Shown here: positions 1 through 9,600 of the stretch, in pieces
Position numbering within the stretch: position 1 is the first letter of the stretch
Layout: every line of letters starts with the position of its first letter
Assembly: GCA_029557965.1 (NCBI GenBank)
Contig: JAKQIM010000003.1
Location: 1 to 64,000 of the forward strand
Length of the DNA: 64,000 bases
Direction: 5' to 3'
From: Chloroflexota bacterium
GTDB lineage: Bacteria; Chloroflexota; Anaerolineae; Anaerolineales; UBA4823
The notes under the pieces: model-generated
What the model saw: the letters and a program-made list of their open reading frames with translations, nothing else
Databases searched by the model: none
What the model was told of the DNA's origin: nothing
Made by a program: the position numbers and the translations under genes

Positions 1-334
1 CCAGGATGCCATCCAGGTTTTGGCAGGCAGACAGGTTCTCGACAACCTTTTGGGGGTGCTGCCAAAAGCCGTTGGTAAAGACAACGATTGGCTTGTCCAG
101 GCTGTCGAAAAGCTTGATGACTTCTGCAAAAGCTGGCGAGATGGTCGGCTCACCACCGGTGATGCGGATCATCTCGATATGAGAGCCGACATTGCTCAAG
201 ATGGCCTGGCATTGTTGCGGGGTGATATGAAGGTCTGTACGCGCAAAAACATTGCCACAGCCAGCGCAGTGCGCATTGCAAGCGGCGGTGATCTCAAAGG
301 TATAAATATATGGTACCGAGCAGAACTGGTTCAT
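1..334 (-). CDS. Radical SAM enzyme, N-terminal part (cut by window edge)
   Basis: Reading the minus strand from the ATG at 334 gives an open frame that runs off the window (111 residues visible). It carries the radical SAM cluster motif CNAHCAGC (C19, C23, C26, spacing CxxxCxxC) and the SAM-binding ITGGEP motif at about 58-63. The family binds a 4Fe-4S cluster and cleaves S-adenosylmethionine to start radical chemistry. The start ATG overlaps the stop TGA of the 64-residue peptide gene upstream (ATGA), which implies translational coupling; an in-frame ATG at 343 is possible but less likely. Two STAND ATPases precede the pair. By context I infer a peptide-modifying enzyme. The C-terminal half, including any SPASM domain, is not visible, so the subclass is unknown. 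Confidence 0.88.
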   Translation of the reverse strand, partial: MNQFCSVPYIYTFEITAACNAHCAGCGNVFARTDLHITPQQCQAILSNVGSHIEMIRITGGEPTISPAFAEVIKLFDSLDKPIVVFTNGFWQHPQKVVENLSACQNLDGIL

Positions 335-525
335 ACCTCGCATTGACCATCGGCAAGCAGTTCTGCTTTGGTCTTCGTCGGAGGGGTTTGTTCCGAAGGG
401 AGCGGGGTCAACTTCACCCGGCAGGGTTGAACGGCGGAGAGCAGGAAGTCAGGCAGCCCGCTTTCATCTGCCATCTCGCCCTGGGGAACGGGGGTGGCCT
501 GGTTAGGGTCGGGCAATATATTCAC
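331..525 (-). CDS. 64-residue peptide, possible radical SAM substrate
   Basis: This GTG-start gene encodes a 64-residue, proline-rich peptide with only two cysteines (C34 in the motif QPCRVKL and C62 in the tail DGQCEV). It has a strong Shine-Dalgarno, GGAGGA at 531-536, five bases before the GTG and inside the last codons of the upstream ATPase gene. Its stop overlaps the radical SAM start by ATGA. No transmembrane segment or signal peptide is visible. The Cys is third from the C-terminus, the position of Ser in FxSxx-COOH precursor peptides, which are modified in loci that also hold a radical SAM enzyme and a TPR NTPase. I infer a RiPP-like precursor; an alternative is a small protein partner of the enzyme. 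I recognise no homologue. Confidence 0.66.
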   Translation of the reverse strand: MNILPDPNQATPVPQGEMADESGLPDFLLSAVQPCRVKLTPLPSEQTPPTKTKAELLADGQCEV

Positions 526-3500
526 TGAACTCCTCCATTAAATTACAGAAATAATCCATATCTACCAGGTATTCAGAATGTGCTCCTGCCTGAGCCGATG
601 AATCTGCCGGGCCATTGGATGCCAGGCGAGGCAGCTTTTGCTGATGGTCCAGCTCGATCCAGCGGGCGCGTAAGAAGTCCACGTAATGCAATACCTCATC
701 GCTGCTCATCACACTTAACCGGCGCATCAATAAGTCTAAAGAACGGAAGAAGCGTCGTTTTTCGTAGTAGGTGTCCCAACGGCATTCTTCCAGGTAGTGG
801 GTAAAAGCCGGTTCGAGGTCTGGTTTTTTGCGGCCCCTGGCTAACAAAGTCAGGCGGTCAAACAAAATGTTGCCCTCCACACCCTCAAAGACAGCTAATA
901 AGAGGATATATTGGTTTTGGAGGGCGATTTCCATGCCTTTGGTGTACCATTTTTCTGCCGCATCCAGGTGGGCAAGGCGCTCGGCGGGGTCTTGTGCTGC
1001 ACTGTGTTCCTGGTATTCCAGGATCATCAAAGTAAGATAGCACTCGGCCTCGGCGTATTTATCGACCCCGTGAGGGCTGTTGGGCATTGCCTGGATGATT
1101 TGCTGGGCTTCATCCAGTGCAAGGCGGGCGGCGGCAATATCCCCTTCGTTATTGCGGTCGCGCAGCACGCGGGCCTTGATGATCAACACCTTGAGGACGC
1201 GACGCTGGTTGTTCATCTTGCGGTATTCGGCCTCGGCCCATTCTAAGAAAGTCAGTGCCTGGTCGAACTCGCGAATGCGGAAGCGCATGAATCCTTCGTA
1301 TTGCACCGACCGCACCAGGCCTTCGTACATTTCTGGATCTTCGCGATGTTTGATATACATCTCAAGCGCGTCGGTGAAATGGGTGGCTGCTTCGGCTGTG
1401 TTGCCAATCTCCCACAAGATGCGTCCCATGGTGAAATCTGAATGGGCTTTCAGCTTGATCAACTCGATCATTTCGGCTTCTGTTCCATTGACTTCAAAGA
1501 CCCCCAGCATGCCTTCTACGATCACCAGGGCCTGCTTGCAGTAGCGCCGCGCCTCGGTATACTGGGCTAATTTTCGGTATGCCTGGGCGGTTTTGAGCAG
1601 GACGCGCACGGTATCAATGCTCCAGCGAATGCGATAGAACTGCGATAAGGCTCCGTTGGCTTCGGCCAGGGCCTTTTTGTACTCGCCGGTGCGCATGTAT
1701 TGGTTGAAGCGCTGGTCCATGGCTTTGATCTCGTCAGAGGCAGGCACGCCTAAGAACTGCTTGATGCCATCAACCTCGTGCACGAGCGTATGGTACTGCC
1801 GTTCGAGACCGGCATTGATCCAGGCGCTTTCATCGGTCAGCATGTTGGCAAATTGCATTGCCAGGTTGAGTGGGGTGCGGGCGAGCCGGTCGGCGACGAT
1901 TTCGTTCAAGGCGCGCTCGAAACGCAGTTCTTTGGTGCGTGCCGCGGCCAGGCATTCTTGTACGTAATAGCGAAACGCCGCTTCGTAGTGCCCATTCTCT
2001 TCTGGATATGCCTCGCCTAAGGCATATTCCACATTGCCCATGACCCCGTTGAAGACGCTGATCAGATCAATTAACTGGCGTTCTTGAGCAATTGGAAAGC
2101 CTTCTCTGAAGTAATCGCGTACCTTCTCGAATTTTTGAAGGGCCTGGGTCTCGTCGCCCTTGTGCCAATCTCGGCGGCCCCAGCGGTAGTACAACATGGC
2201 CATGCTTAAGTAGGCTTCGGCCTTGCGGTAAGGCATATTCCTTGACAGAAGCAGTGCTTTTTCGGCAGACCTTTCGGCCTTATCAAAATCGTTATCTCGG
2301 CGGTAAGCCCGGCTGAGGATGTTGTATGTGGATGCCAGTTCATCCTGGCGGTCGCTACGCTCGAGGTTTTGGATGGCTTTTTCGAGCAAGGGGAAGGACT
2401 GCACGTCGGGGACCTTTTCGCCAAAGCCAGGGATTTGCTTGCGCACACGGTAGCCGCGGTCGGTGTCGCCGATGCGGTAATAAATATACCCATCGTATTG
2501 ATCGATGATGGCAAGATCTGATGGACGGCTGGCGTAGCACTGGCGTGCCAGGTGCCAGTACCCGCGGCACTCGTACGTGTTGCCGATGCGCCAGTTGATC
2601 ATGCCGAGGATGCGATAGGAGTTGCCAAGCTTATCTTGTATCTCGAGGCGTTTGCGGATGATGGTACTGATCTGGCTGTATAGGGCGGCCCGGTACAACT
2701 GCCCCGAGAGAAGATACACGTTGGCAATGTTATTGGAGATCTCAGCGATATTATCCCGGTTCCCCAGCCAGCGGCTGTAACGCAGCGCGGTATTATAGTA
2801 TTTGATGGCATCATCCCAGCGCGATTCCAGCCGATAAACGTATCCCAAGGCTGTGTAGGCCCGCTCTAGATCGCTGAGCTGGCTCATGTTTTGAATGGCC
2901 GTTTTGTCATCGGCAATGAGTTGGTTGAAGTGTTGAATTGCGGCTTCGATGGGCACACCCTGGGCTTGTTTTGCCAGCAGTGCCCGGCGCTGCTCTTGCA
3001 TCACCTTGATGGCCTGCTCCATTTTATTGATGGTGGCCTCTTGTTCGCTGTATTGAGCAGACCAGGCATCGATGCTTTTGTGCAACAGGTTGGCAGCATC
3101 TTCTAGAGCGCCCTTTTCTTCCCGGCGCGCGATCAGCGAAGCGGCTTTCCAGACGTCCATGCGCGCTTGCACGTCAGCCTCGTCCCCGATATCTTCCCCG
3201 CGTACGTACGCCTCGACCGAATCAAACAGTAAGGTGTCGAAGTACGATTGCTTGAAGATGCGCTCGGAGAGGTTATAGATCCAATCCCATCCCTGGCGCA
3301 CATCCAGGTATAAGGCGTGGAAGGTGCGGGCCAACAGCAGGGCCTGGCCTTCGGGGGTATCCACCGCATGCATCCAATCGCCGTCCGTAGGCGAGCCATT
3401 TTCTTGGCCTGAGATGGCCGCACACCGCCGGTCATAATGGGCGACCAACTTCATGCTGATGTTTTTGCGGGGTGGGTCGGTCAACCCAGGAGGTTCAAGC

Positions 3501-4741
3501 TGCATCCAGGCAAACTTGTTGAGCATGCGCACCATTTCGTCGTGCAGGCCGACCCCGCTGATGCGCCCATCTGGACCCCGGTATAGTTTTACGAAGGTGT
3601 ATAACTTTTCGCGTTGAGAGCGGATTTCCTCCAGGCCGCACTCGATGTCTTTTTCGGTCAAGGCATCGTCCAACTCTGCCAGCAAGGTGGAATCAAAGCC
3701 GCCAATCACGTGGGACGCGAAATGGTTTGTATGTGCCAGCAGCATGATGATACGGCTGGTGCAGTCGATCGTTTCTCCGGGAGCGCGGGAATGCTTGTAG
3801 TTGACCACAAAGGGCATGACCAGGGCGCGCTGAAACTCGTCTCGCAAACGCTGGTCATTCATCTCGTCCAGGGATGCGTTTTGGATCTTGGTCATCAGGG
3901 CATGAATCGCTCGATTAAGGACCGAATCCTGCATTTCCAGGTAGTGGATCAGGCTGATAGCCAGGTTAACCTGGAAGGGGATGCCGTTCGCCAGCTTCCA
4001 GATCTTCTTTTTGAATTTGTTATCCAGCTTGATCCCTACCATGGCCAGGTCGCCTGCTGCGCCGCTCAGATCAACCTGGGCGAAGTACTCATGGCAATGA
4101 TCCAGGTCCAGCCCGCCCCAGGTTTCAAAGGGGTGGATCGTAAATGCCGGCAGTGTTCCGTTCGCGGTCTTGACCGCTTCTTCTAGCTGATGTTCGATCC
4201 CCTGGCTTTGTGGGCGACCCGCCACCACAACTACCAGGTTCTGGATCGAGGCGATGGTTTGGGCAAAGAATCCCGGGAACCATAGGGGTGCTTTTTCTAG
4301 GGTGTCGATCAAGAACACGAGCCGCCGTCTTTTGGCCAGGTTGTTCATCCCGTTGACGAAGGCTGTGCGGATCTCAGGCAGTTGTTCTTCGCGCTGCGAC
4401 AGGCTTTCGCCAATGCTTTGAGTCCACAAGTTCAGGAACTTCCTGAATGAGATGCGAGTTTTCTTTTCTCGGGCAGTTAACTGGCTGACCATGCGCTCCA
4501 TAAAATTGGTGGGCATGCGCAGGGTGAGATCGTCAAAGTCGACCGTATCCAGCACCAGGGTAGCGGGATTATCTCCGTACAGGTTGGAGATCAGATCCAT
4601 GAAGGCAGTTTTGCCAACGCCGCCTGCGCCACAGAGGTAGATCAGGTAGCGATTGGCCTCTGGATCGGTGATGCAGTGACGGATATACTCTTTTTCGGTC
4701 TCGCGGCCAAAATAAAGCTGATGTTTTTTGCTCTCAGTCAT
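503..4741 (-). CDS. STAND-type ATPase with long TPR tail
   Basis: A 1412-residue cytosolic protein. Walker A is GAGGVGKT at 38-45, Walker B is LVFLIDT with D146, and a STAND-type GxP motif (NGIPFQ) lies near 253-255, so the N-terminal third is an NTPase switch of the NB-ARC/NACHT class. From about residue 560 to the end come many helical TPR-like repeats, for example around AYTALGYVYRLESRWDDAI. Proteins of this class usually sense a ligand through the repeats and change state with nucleotide binding. I chose the ATG at 4741 rather than the GTG at 4753 because GGAGG lies five bases before it. The gene follows a second STAND ATPase by 20 bases, and its 3' end contains the ribosome binding site of the peptide gene. 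The ligand is unknown. Confidence 0.85.
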   Translation of the reverse strand: MTESKKHQLYFGRETEKEYIRHCITDPEANRYLIYLCGAGGVGKTAFMDLISNLYGDNPATLVLDTVDFDDLTLRMPTNFMERMVSQLTAREKKTRISFRKFLNLWTQSIGESLSQREEQLPEIRTAFVNGMNNLAKRRRLVFLIDTLEKAPLWFPGFFAQTIASIQNLVVVVAGRPQSQGIEHQLEEAVKTANGTLPAFTIHPFETWGGLDLDHCHEYFAQVDLSGAAGDLAMVGIKLDNKFKKKIWKLANGIPFQVNLAISLIHYLEMQDSVLNRAIHALMTKIQNASLDEMNDQRLRDEFQRALVMPFVVNYKHSRAPGETIDCTSRIIMLLAHTNHFASHVIGGFDSTLLAELDDALTEKDIECGLEEIRSQREKLYTFVKLYRGPDGRISGVGLHDEMVRMLNKFAWMQLEPPGLTDPPRKNISMKLVAHYDRRCAAISGQENGSPTDGDWMHAVDTPEGQALLLARTFHALYLDVRQGWDWIYNLSERIFKQSYFDTLLFDSVEAYVRGEDIGDEADVQARMDVWKAASLIARREEKGALEDAANLLHKSIDAWSAQYSEQEATINKMEQAIKVMQEQRRALLAKQAQGVPIEAAIQHFNQLIADDKTAIQNMSQLSDLERAYTALGYVYRLESRWDDAIKYYNTALRYSRWLGNRDNIAEISNNIANVYLLSGQLYRAALYSQISTIIRKRLEIQDKLGNSYRILGMINWRIGNTYECRGYWHLARQCYASRPSDLAIIDQYDGYIYYRIGDTDRGYRVRKQIPGFGEKVPDVQSFPLLEKAIQNLERSDRQDELASTYNILSRAYRRDNDFDKAERSAEKALLLSRNMPYRKAEAYLSMAMLYYRWGRRDWHKGDETQALQKFEKVRDYFREGFPIAQERQLIDLISVFNGVMGNVEYALGEAYPEENGHYEAAFRYYVQECLAAARTKELRFERALNEIVADRLARTPLNLAMQFANMLTDESAWINAGLERQYHTLVHEVDGIKQFLGVPASDEIKAMDQRFNQYMRTGEYKKALAEANGALSQFYRIRWSIDTVRVLLKTAQAYRKLAQYTEARRYCKQALVIVEGMLGVFEVNGTEAEMIELIKLKAHSDFTMGRILWEIGNTAEAATHFTDALEMYIKHREDPEMYEGLVRSVQYEGFMRFRIREFDQALTFLEWAEAEYRKMNNQRRVLKVLIIKARVLRDRNNEGDIAAARLALDEAQQIIQAMPNSPHGVDKYAEAECYLTLMILEYQEHSAAQDPAERLAHLDAAEKWYTKGMEIALQNQYILLLAVFEGVEGNILFDRLTLLARGRKKPDLEPAFTHYLEECRWDTYYEKRRFFRSLDLLMRRLSVMSSDEVLHYVDFLRARWIELDHQQKLPRLASNGPADSSAQAGAHSEYLVDMDYFCNLMEEFSEYIARP

Positions 4742-4761
4742 TTTGTCCTCCACGCGTTCGG

Positions 4762-6567
4762 TTACGCAAATGCCATTAGAATCCGCGAGCGAATATCGTC
4801 ATACAGAGTTTGATCTTCCCAAGCGATCTCATGGATCAGATGGTCGATTTGTTCATCGTCTTCAATGGCGGTGGCGATCTCGTGGATTTGCTGAACCCGG
4901 CTGTTCGCCAGGTATGGGAAATCGACAACGTTTTGCAGAATATTTGCTAATTGGTCGCTGATATCCTGTGCCAGGTCGATCAGTACGCTGCGACCAGGGA
5001 ATGGGTCAAGCGGATACCCATCTGGGCAGTAGCGGGCCAGGCACAAGCGGTGGAACAGCCACTCGACAACGCAAATCTTTTGGTAATCCCCCGGGATTGG
5101 CTGGGGCCGGTCGGGATTATTGGGGAAGCAGCCTCGTACCCAGTTCTCGAACATTTCGAGCGCCCACTGGTTGAGCTGGCAAAACCGAGTGGGGGGATCT
5201 TGAGCCAGCATTTGGGTGGCAATCAAGCGTAGGACAACATGCCCAGAGTAAAAGGGCGCTACGCGTGAACTGCCGATCAGGCGGCGTCCCTCAATTTGAT
5301 CGAACAGTTTTCGAACATTGCTGGAGAATTGTGGCCAGGCCCCGGGCTGGTTCAAGGTGGCAATCTTGTTGAGGATGAAATCTAGCGTGGCTACATTGAA
5401 ATTCCGGAAGACACTTAACAGTTCAAGGGTTTGCTTTTCTTCTTGGCTCAGAATGGAAGTGATCTCGCCAATCGCCATCTGGCGTTCGTTGATCAAGATC
5501 TGTTGAATGCCCAACACCGGATTGTTGTACCAGTACATCCTATCACGCGGGTCATGCCGCAAGCTGGAGAAATGCAAGGGACGGTTGTAGAGTGTGAGGA
5601 CGACTTTATTAAGCAGGCGGGGATGTCCACCGCAGACCCAGGTGAGCTTGCGCGCCAATTGGGAGACCTGGGCGGCGTTTTTGGGGTCCGAAAACTGCTG
5701 ATCTTCAAAGCAACGCAGCAGATCCTCCACCACGGTTTTGGGAAATGGGTCCAATTCATAACGAGAAAAGTACAACTTGCGGGTGCCCATTTCGAGATTG
5801 TGGGAGATAAAACGCCCCATGGCGATCACGAAGAAGTTTTGAACGGCAATACCCTGCAGGCCGTTGTGCAGCTCAGGGGCCAACCGATTCAAGACCCACT
5901 TGAGCAGATCGGGGTCGGCGATGTTCTCCAGGCTGTCGAGAATCAGGATGGCATGGGTGGGAAACGGCTCGGCGTCCTTTTTTCGGGCGCTTTGTTCCTG
6001 GCGCTCCCGAAGCGCCTGGACAAACTCGATCAGGGCATAAATCTGGACGTTTTCTTTATGAAAAGCGGCCTGGTCTTGAAGCTCTTGAATGGGGGCGTCT
6101 CGAAACAGGCGCACCAGGGCATTGCCGATCGACTGCATATCTTCTTTTACGATATTGCTCAAGGTGCGCAGTAGAGCGGCCTCGGCATCTTCTGAGAGAG
6201 GCACCTTGGTGATCCGTTTTAAGAGCTCCAATGAGCCGGGGTCGTTTTGCGCTGCCTGGCTGAGCTGGTTGCAGATCGTATCCCAGCGCAGGTCACTGCA
6301 AAACTGCCGGGCAATTTCTTCTAAAATATGGGTTCTGGTGTGATAGGCTTGCGGCCCGCGAAAATCCAGGCGGATGAATTTCCAATGCCTGTTTCGTTTG
6401 GTGCGGGCGTGCTCTAGCAGTGACAGGCAAACCTGGGTCATCAGGTAAGTCTTGCCCATGCCTGCCGGGCTGTCCAACAAGATCATCTTTTTGTCGTTGG
6501 GCGGCGTTTCGAAATATGTGATCAGCATGTCGCGCAGCTGTCGATCTACAAAATCTGGAAGGTTCAT
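4762..6567 (-). CDS. STAND/AAA-type P-loop ATPase
   Basis: A 601-residue ATPase with Walker A SPAGMGKT at 33-40, Walker B ILILD ending at D211 and a STAND-like GGHP motif at 313-316. The C-terminal part is helical and has no recognised domain; TPRs are not evident, unlike in the next gene. The start has a good site (GAGGAAG, five bases before ATG). It is the first gene of the cassette with the TPR ATPase, the peptide and the radical SAM enzyme. A 60-base gap separates it from addA upstream, so it may be transcribed from its own promoter or as the tail of the addBA transcript. I infer that the two ATPases act as paired regulators, but neither has been linked to a known partner here. Confidence 0.82.
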   Translation of the reverse strand: MNLPDFVDRQLRDMLITYFETPPNDKKMILLDSPAGMGKTYLMTQVCLSLLEHARTKRNRHWKFIRLDFRGPQAYHTRTHILEEIARQFCSDLRWDTICNQLSQAAQNDPGSLELLKRITKVPLSEDAEAALLRTLSNIVKEDMQSIGNALVRLFRDAPIQELQDQAAFHKENVQIYALIEFVQALRERQEQSARKKDAEPFPTHAILILDSLENIADPDLLKWVLNRLAPELHNGLQGIAVQNFFVIAMGRFISHNLEMGTRKLYFSRYELDPFPKTVVEDLLRCFEDQQFSDPKNAAQVSQLARKLTWVCGGHPRLLNKVVLTLYNRPLHFSSLRHDPRDRMYWYNNPVLGIQQILINERQMAIGEITSILSQEEKQTLELLSVFRNFNVATLDFILNKIATLNQPGAWPQFSSNVRKLFDQIEGRRLIGSSRVAPFYSGHVVLRLIATQMLAQDPPTRFCQLNQWALEMFENWVRGCFPNNPDRPQPIPGDYQKICVVEWLFHRLCLARYCPDGYPLDPFPGRSVLIDLAQDISDQLANILQNVVDFPYLANSRVQQIHEIATAIEDDEQIDHLIHEIAWEDQTLYDDIRSRILMAFA

Positions 6568-6627
6568 GTTTTCTTCCTCGCCTGATTTTGACCTAAAGTA
6601 TGGACGCCTTAATTTTACACCATTCTG
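6568..6627 (-). promoter_or_regulatory. Possible promoter for STAND/peptide/rSAM cassette
   Basis: The 60 bases between addA and the first ATPase contain, on the minus strand, a TAAAAT hexamer preceded by TG, and just upstream a short inverted repeat (TTACA-AGAAA-TGTAA) at the end of addA. The -35 region is poor. A separate promoter is plausible but weakly supported. Confidence 0.3.
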
Positions 6628-9600
6628 TTACATTTCTTGTAAGCTGACCCGCCCTTCATCGTCCAGAAAGCACAGGTGCACCCGCGCCGGTTCGTGTAAG
6701 AGGTTCAAGACGGCCTGGGTGTAGCGATGCATTTGCGGGCGGTAGTGCTCGACCTCTGCCTGGCGCCCGGCGGCGCTGTGCAGTGAATCGGTCTTGAAAT
6801 CTATGATGTGCCATTCATCCTGGTGGCGATAGAGCAAATCGATATAGCCAGTATCCAGGTGATTGTTGGGTGAGAAATGGGTATAAGGAACTTCGTGATA
6901 CCGTGCCTGGGCCTGGTCAATCTCTTGCCAGAGTGGGTGCTGGCGCAGGCGCTGCAATAATTGTATTGCCAGGCGTATGGCTTCTGCGCGCTGAGCTGGG
7001 CTGGCGAGACCCTCCTCAAGGGCGGCGGTTTCGAGCAAGGTTGGCAAAGCAGGGTCGCCGGGAAAGGACCATCGCCGGATGGCATCGTGCACCAGGCTGC
7101 CGAGGGCCTCGGCAGGAGGGCGCAGGTGGTCGCCAGTTGCTCGCCAGGGGTATTGCATTTCGCCCGGTTCGGGGTCGATCAAGTCAGGCTGAGACGCTTC
7201 GGGTTCTTTCAAGGATTGGTACAGCGGGGTGGCGGTTGAGGTGGGCCACTCGGCTGCCAAGCCAGGCTGTGCGGCCGGTGCCGCCGGGCTTGATGAGACT
7301 AAAGCCCAGGCTCGCAGTGGGTGCCTGCCAGCGGCAGCCACCTCGATTGCTTGACCGCTATCGATGGCGGCGCCGAGGTCAATTTCTCCAGCTTGTGCAA
7401 GTTCCCCCAGCCAGCCATCGGCTTTCCAGTCCCCGGCTTTGGTTTGTGTGCAATGGCCGCTGATGAGCAGTTTTTCTTTGGCGCGGGTCAGGGCCACATA
7501 CAGCAGGCGTTTTTCTTCGGCTTCGGCTTGCATGCCGTCTTGCAGGTGCGCCAGGCGGCAGAGCAAGGGAGCCGCCTGGTATTGGTCAAGTTTATATGCT
7601 AGGCCGGTGGTGGGCAAGAGGTAAGCTGCCTGGCTGGTATTCTTGTTCCGCCGGGCAGCGTCTGCCAACACCAAGACCCGGAATTCCAGCCCCTTGGCCT
7701 TGTGAATGGTCATCAGGCGCACCGAGCCTTCGGCATCGGCGGGGGCTTCGCCCTCGCGGGCGCCCACGTCGCGCAGGGTGTCAATATATTCTAGAAATGA
7801 CCGCAGGTTTGATAGTTTGCTGGCCTGGGCATCGGCCAACAATTTATCCAGGTTGCGCCACAGGCGCCCAGATGCGTCTTGAGCCGGGGCCAGGATGGCG
7901 CGATAGTCCACCTGGTCAACCAACTGCTTGAGCAGATCAGCCACCGGAATGCGGTCTACCGATGGGCGCAGCTTTTGCAGCAGATCAAAGGCCCGATGGG
8001 CGTAGGCCTGGTCGGATTCGGCCAGGGCAGATAGATCGCCTTGCAGGGCAGTCCAAAGGGGCTGCTTTTGGCCGGAGGCCCAGCGCAGCAAATAGATGGC
8101 CGTGTCGCTCAGGCCAAAGGCGGGCGAACGCAGCAGGCCAGCCAGGGCCAGGTCGTCCCAGGGGTCGGCCAGGGTGCGCAGCATATTGAGCACATCGCGG
8201 ATCTCAGGGCGGTTGTAAAAGCCTTGCCCGGCGACGGTGACAAAGGGGATACTGGCATCTTCCAGGGCTTCTTCGTAATGGGGGAAGCCCGTGGATGCGC
8301 GCATCAAGATTGTGACATCATCCCAGCGCTGGATTTGGCCTGCCTGGCGCAGCTCAAGCAAGCGCTGCACCAGGGCGCAGGCAGCGGATGGGCGTGCGGT
8401 TTCGGCATCCTCTCCGGCACCCAATACGAATTCTATATAAGGCGCCTGGACACCTGTTTCGGGAAGATCGTGATTCGAATGCAGGGGCGTAAAGGGAACG
8501 TAATAGGGGCGTTCTGGGTCGGGTTGATCGCCCATGACCTTTGCCAGGAGGTGGCCTGTGACCTGCAGAAGAGGGGCATGGGCGCGGTAGGTGAGATCCA
8601 GGTTGATCACCAGGCCGCCCTGGCGTTGTGTAGTTTGCTGAAGGTCGCGGAATACGGTGACATCTGCCTTGCGGAAGCGGTAGATGCTTTGGCGGGCGTC
8701 GCCGACCACAAAGAGACGGCCCGGGTTATCCCCGCACAGGGCCAACACAATCTGGCGCTGGCGGGCATTGGTATCCTGGAATTCATCGACCAGCAGGGCT
8801 TCCACCTGGCCCTGCCAGTGGTGTTTGATGGTTGGTTGGTCCAGCAAGCGGGCAGCTCCGGCCTCAAGATCGTCGAAATCCAGGGCTTGCTGTTGGCGTA
8901 GGGCGGTTTGGTAAGTTTGCAAGAGGTGGTCAAAGGCTTGCCAGACCAGGGGCAGGGTTTGTAAGAAGAGATGCTCTAACGCTTCGTCTGGAGGCAGATC
9001 TTTGGCATTCTTTCCGCCCAGCCAGGGGTCCAGCCACAAGTCGTAAGCTTCTTTGAACTGGTCGATGGACAAGCGGCCCTGGCAGGTTTTGCTACCGCCG
9101 CGCGCAGCGGCAGCCCGGCGGGCCAGCACCAAATGCCGCGCGGCGTGTAGCCAATCGTCATACCTGAGGCCTTCTTCTACGCTTTGCCAGCAGCGCAAGA
9201 AATCTTCCAGGGCGGAGCCCAGTTTGTCGCCAGAATCTGCTTGCAAGCGTTCGGAGGCCTGTAAGGCGCGCAGATCGGCCAGGGGCTCGGCCACAGCTGG
9301 GAGTTCGACAAAGCGGCTCAGCTCATCGACCACCATCCTATGCACATCCACCGGGCGGGAGCGGGCATCTTGCGCTTCCAGCCGATGATCGAGCAAGAAG
9401 GCGAGCAGCCTTCGCAGGCCATTGGTGGTTGACCCGGCCAGCAAGGGGGCATAGGTGGCTTCTCCCACCAGCCAGTCGAGGGTGTCGGTCACGGCCTGGG
9501 AGCGCAGAGCGGCTGCCAGGCCTTCATCCAAAACTGAAAAGCGTGGGTCAACCCCAGCCTCGGCGGGATGGGTGCGCAAGATCTGTTCACACAAATTGTG

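Noticed and set aside
20-346. 108-codon plus-strand frame at the window start
   Set aside because: The minus strand here holds the radical SAM motifs CxxxCxxC and GGEP; the plus frame has none.
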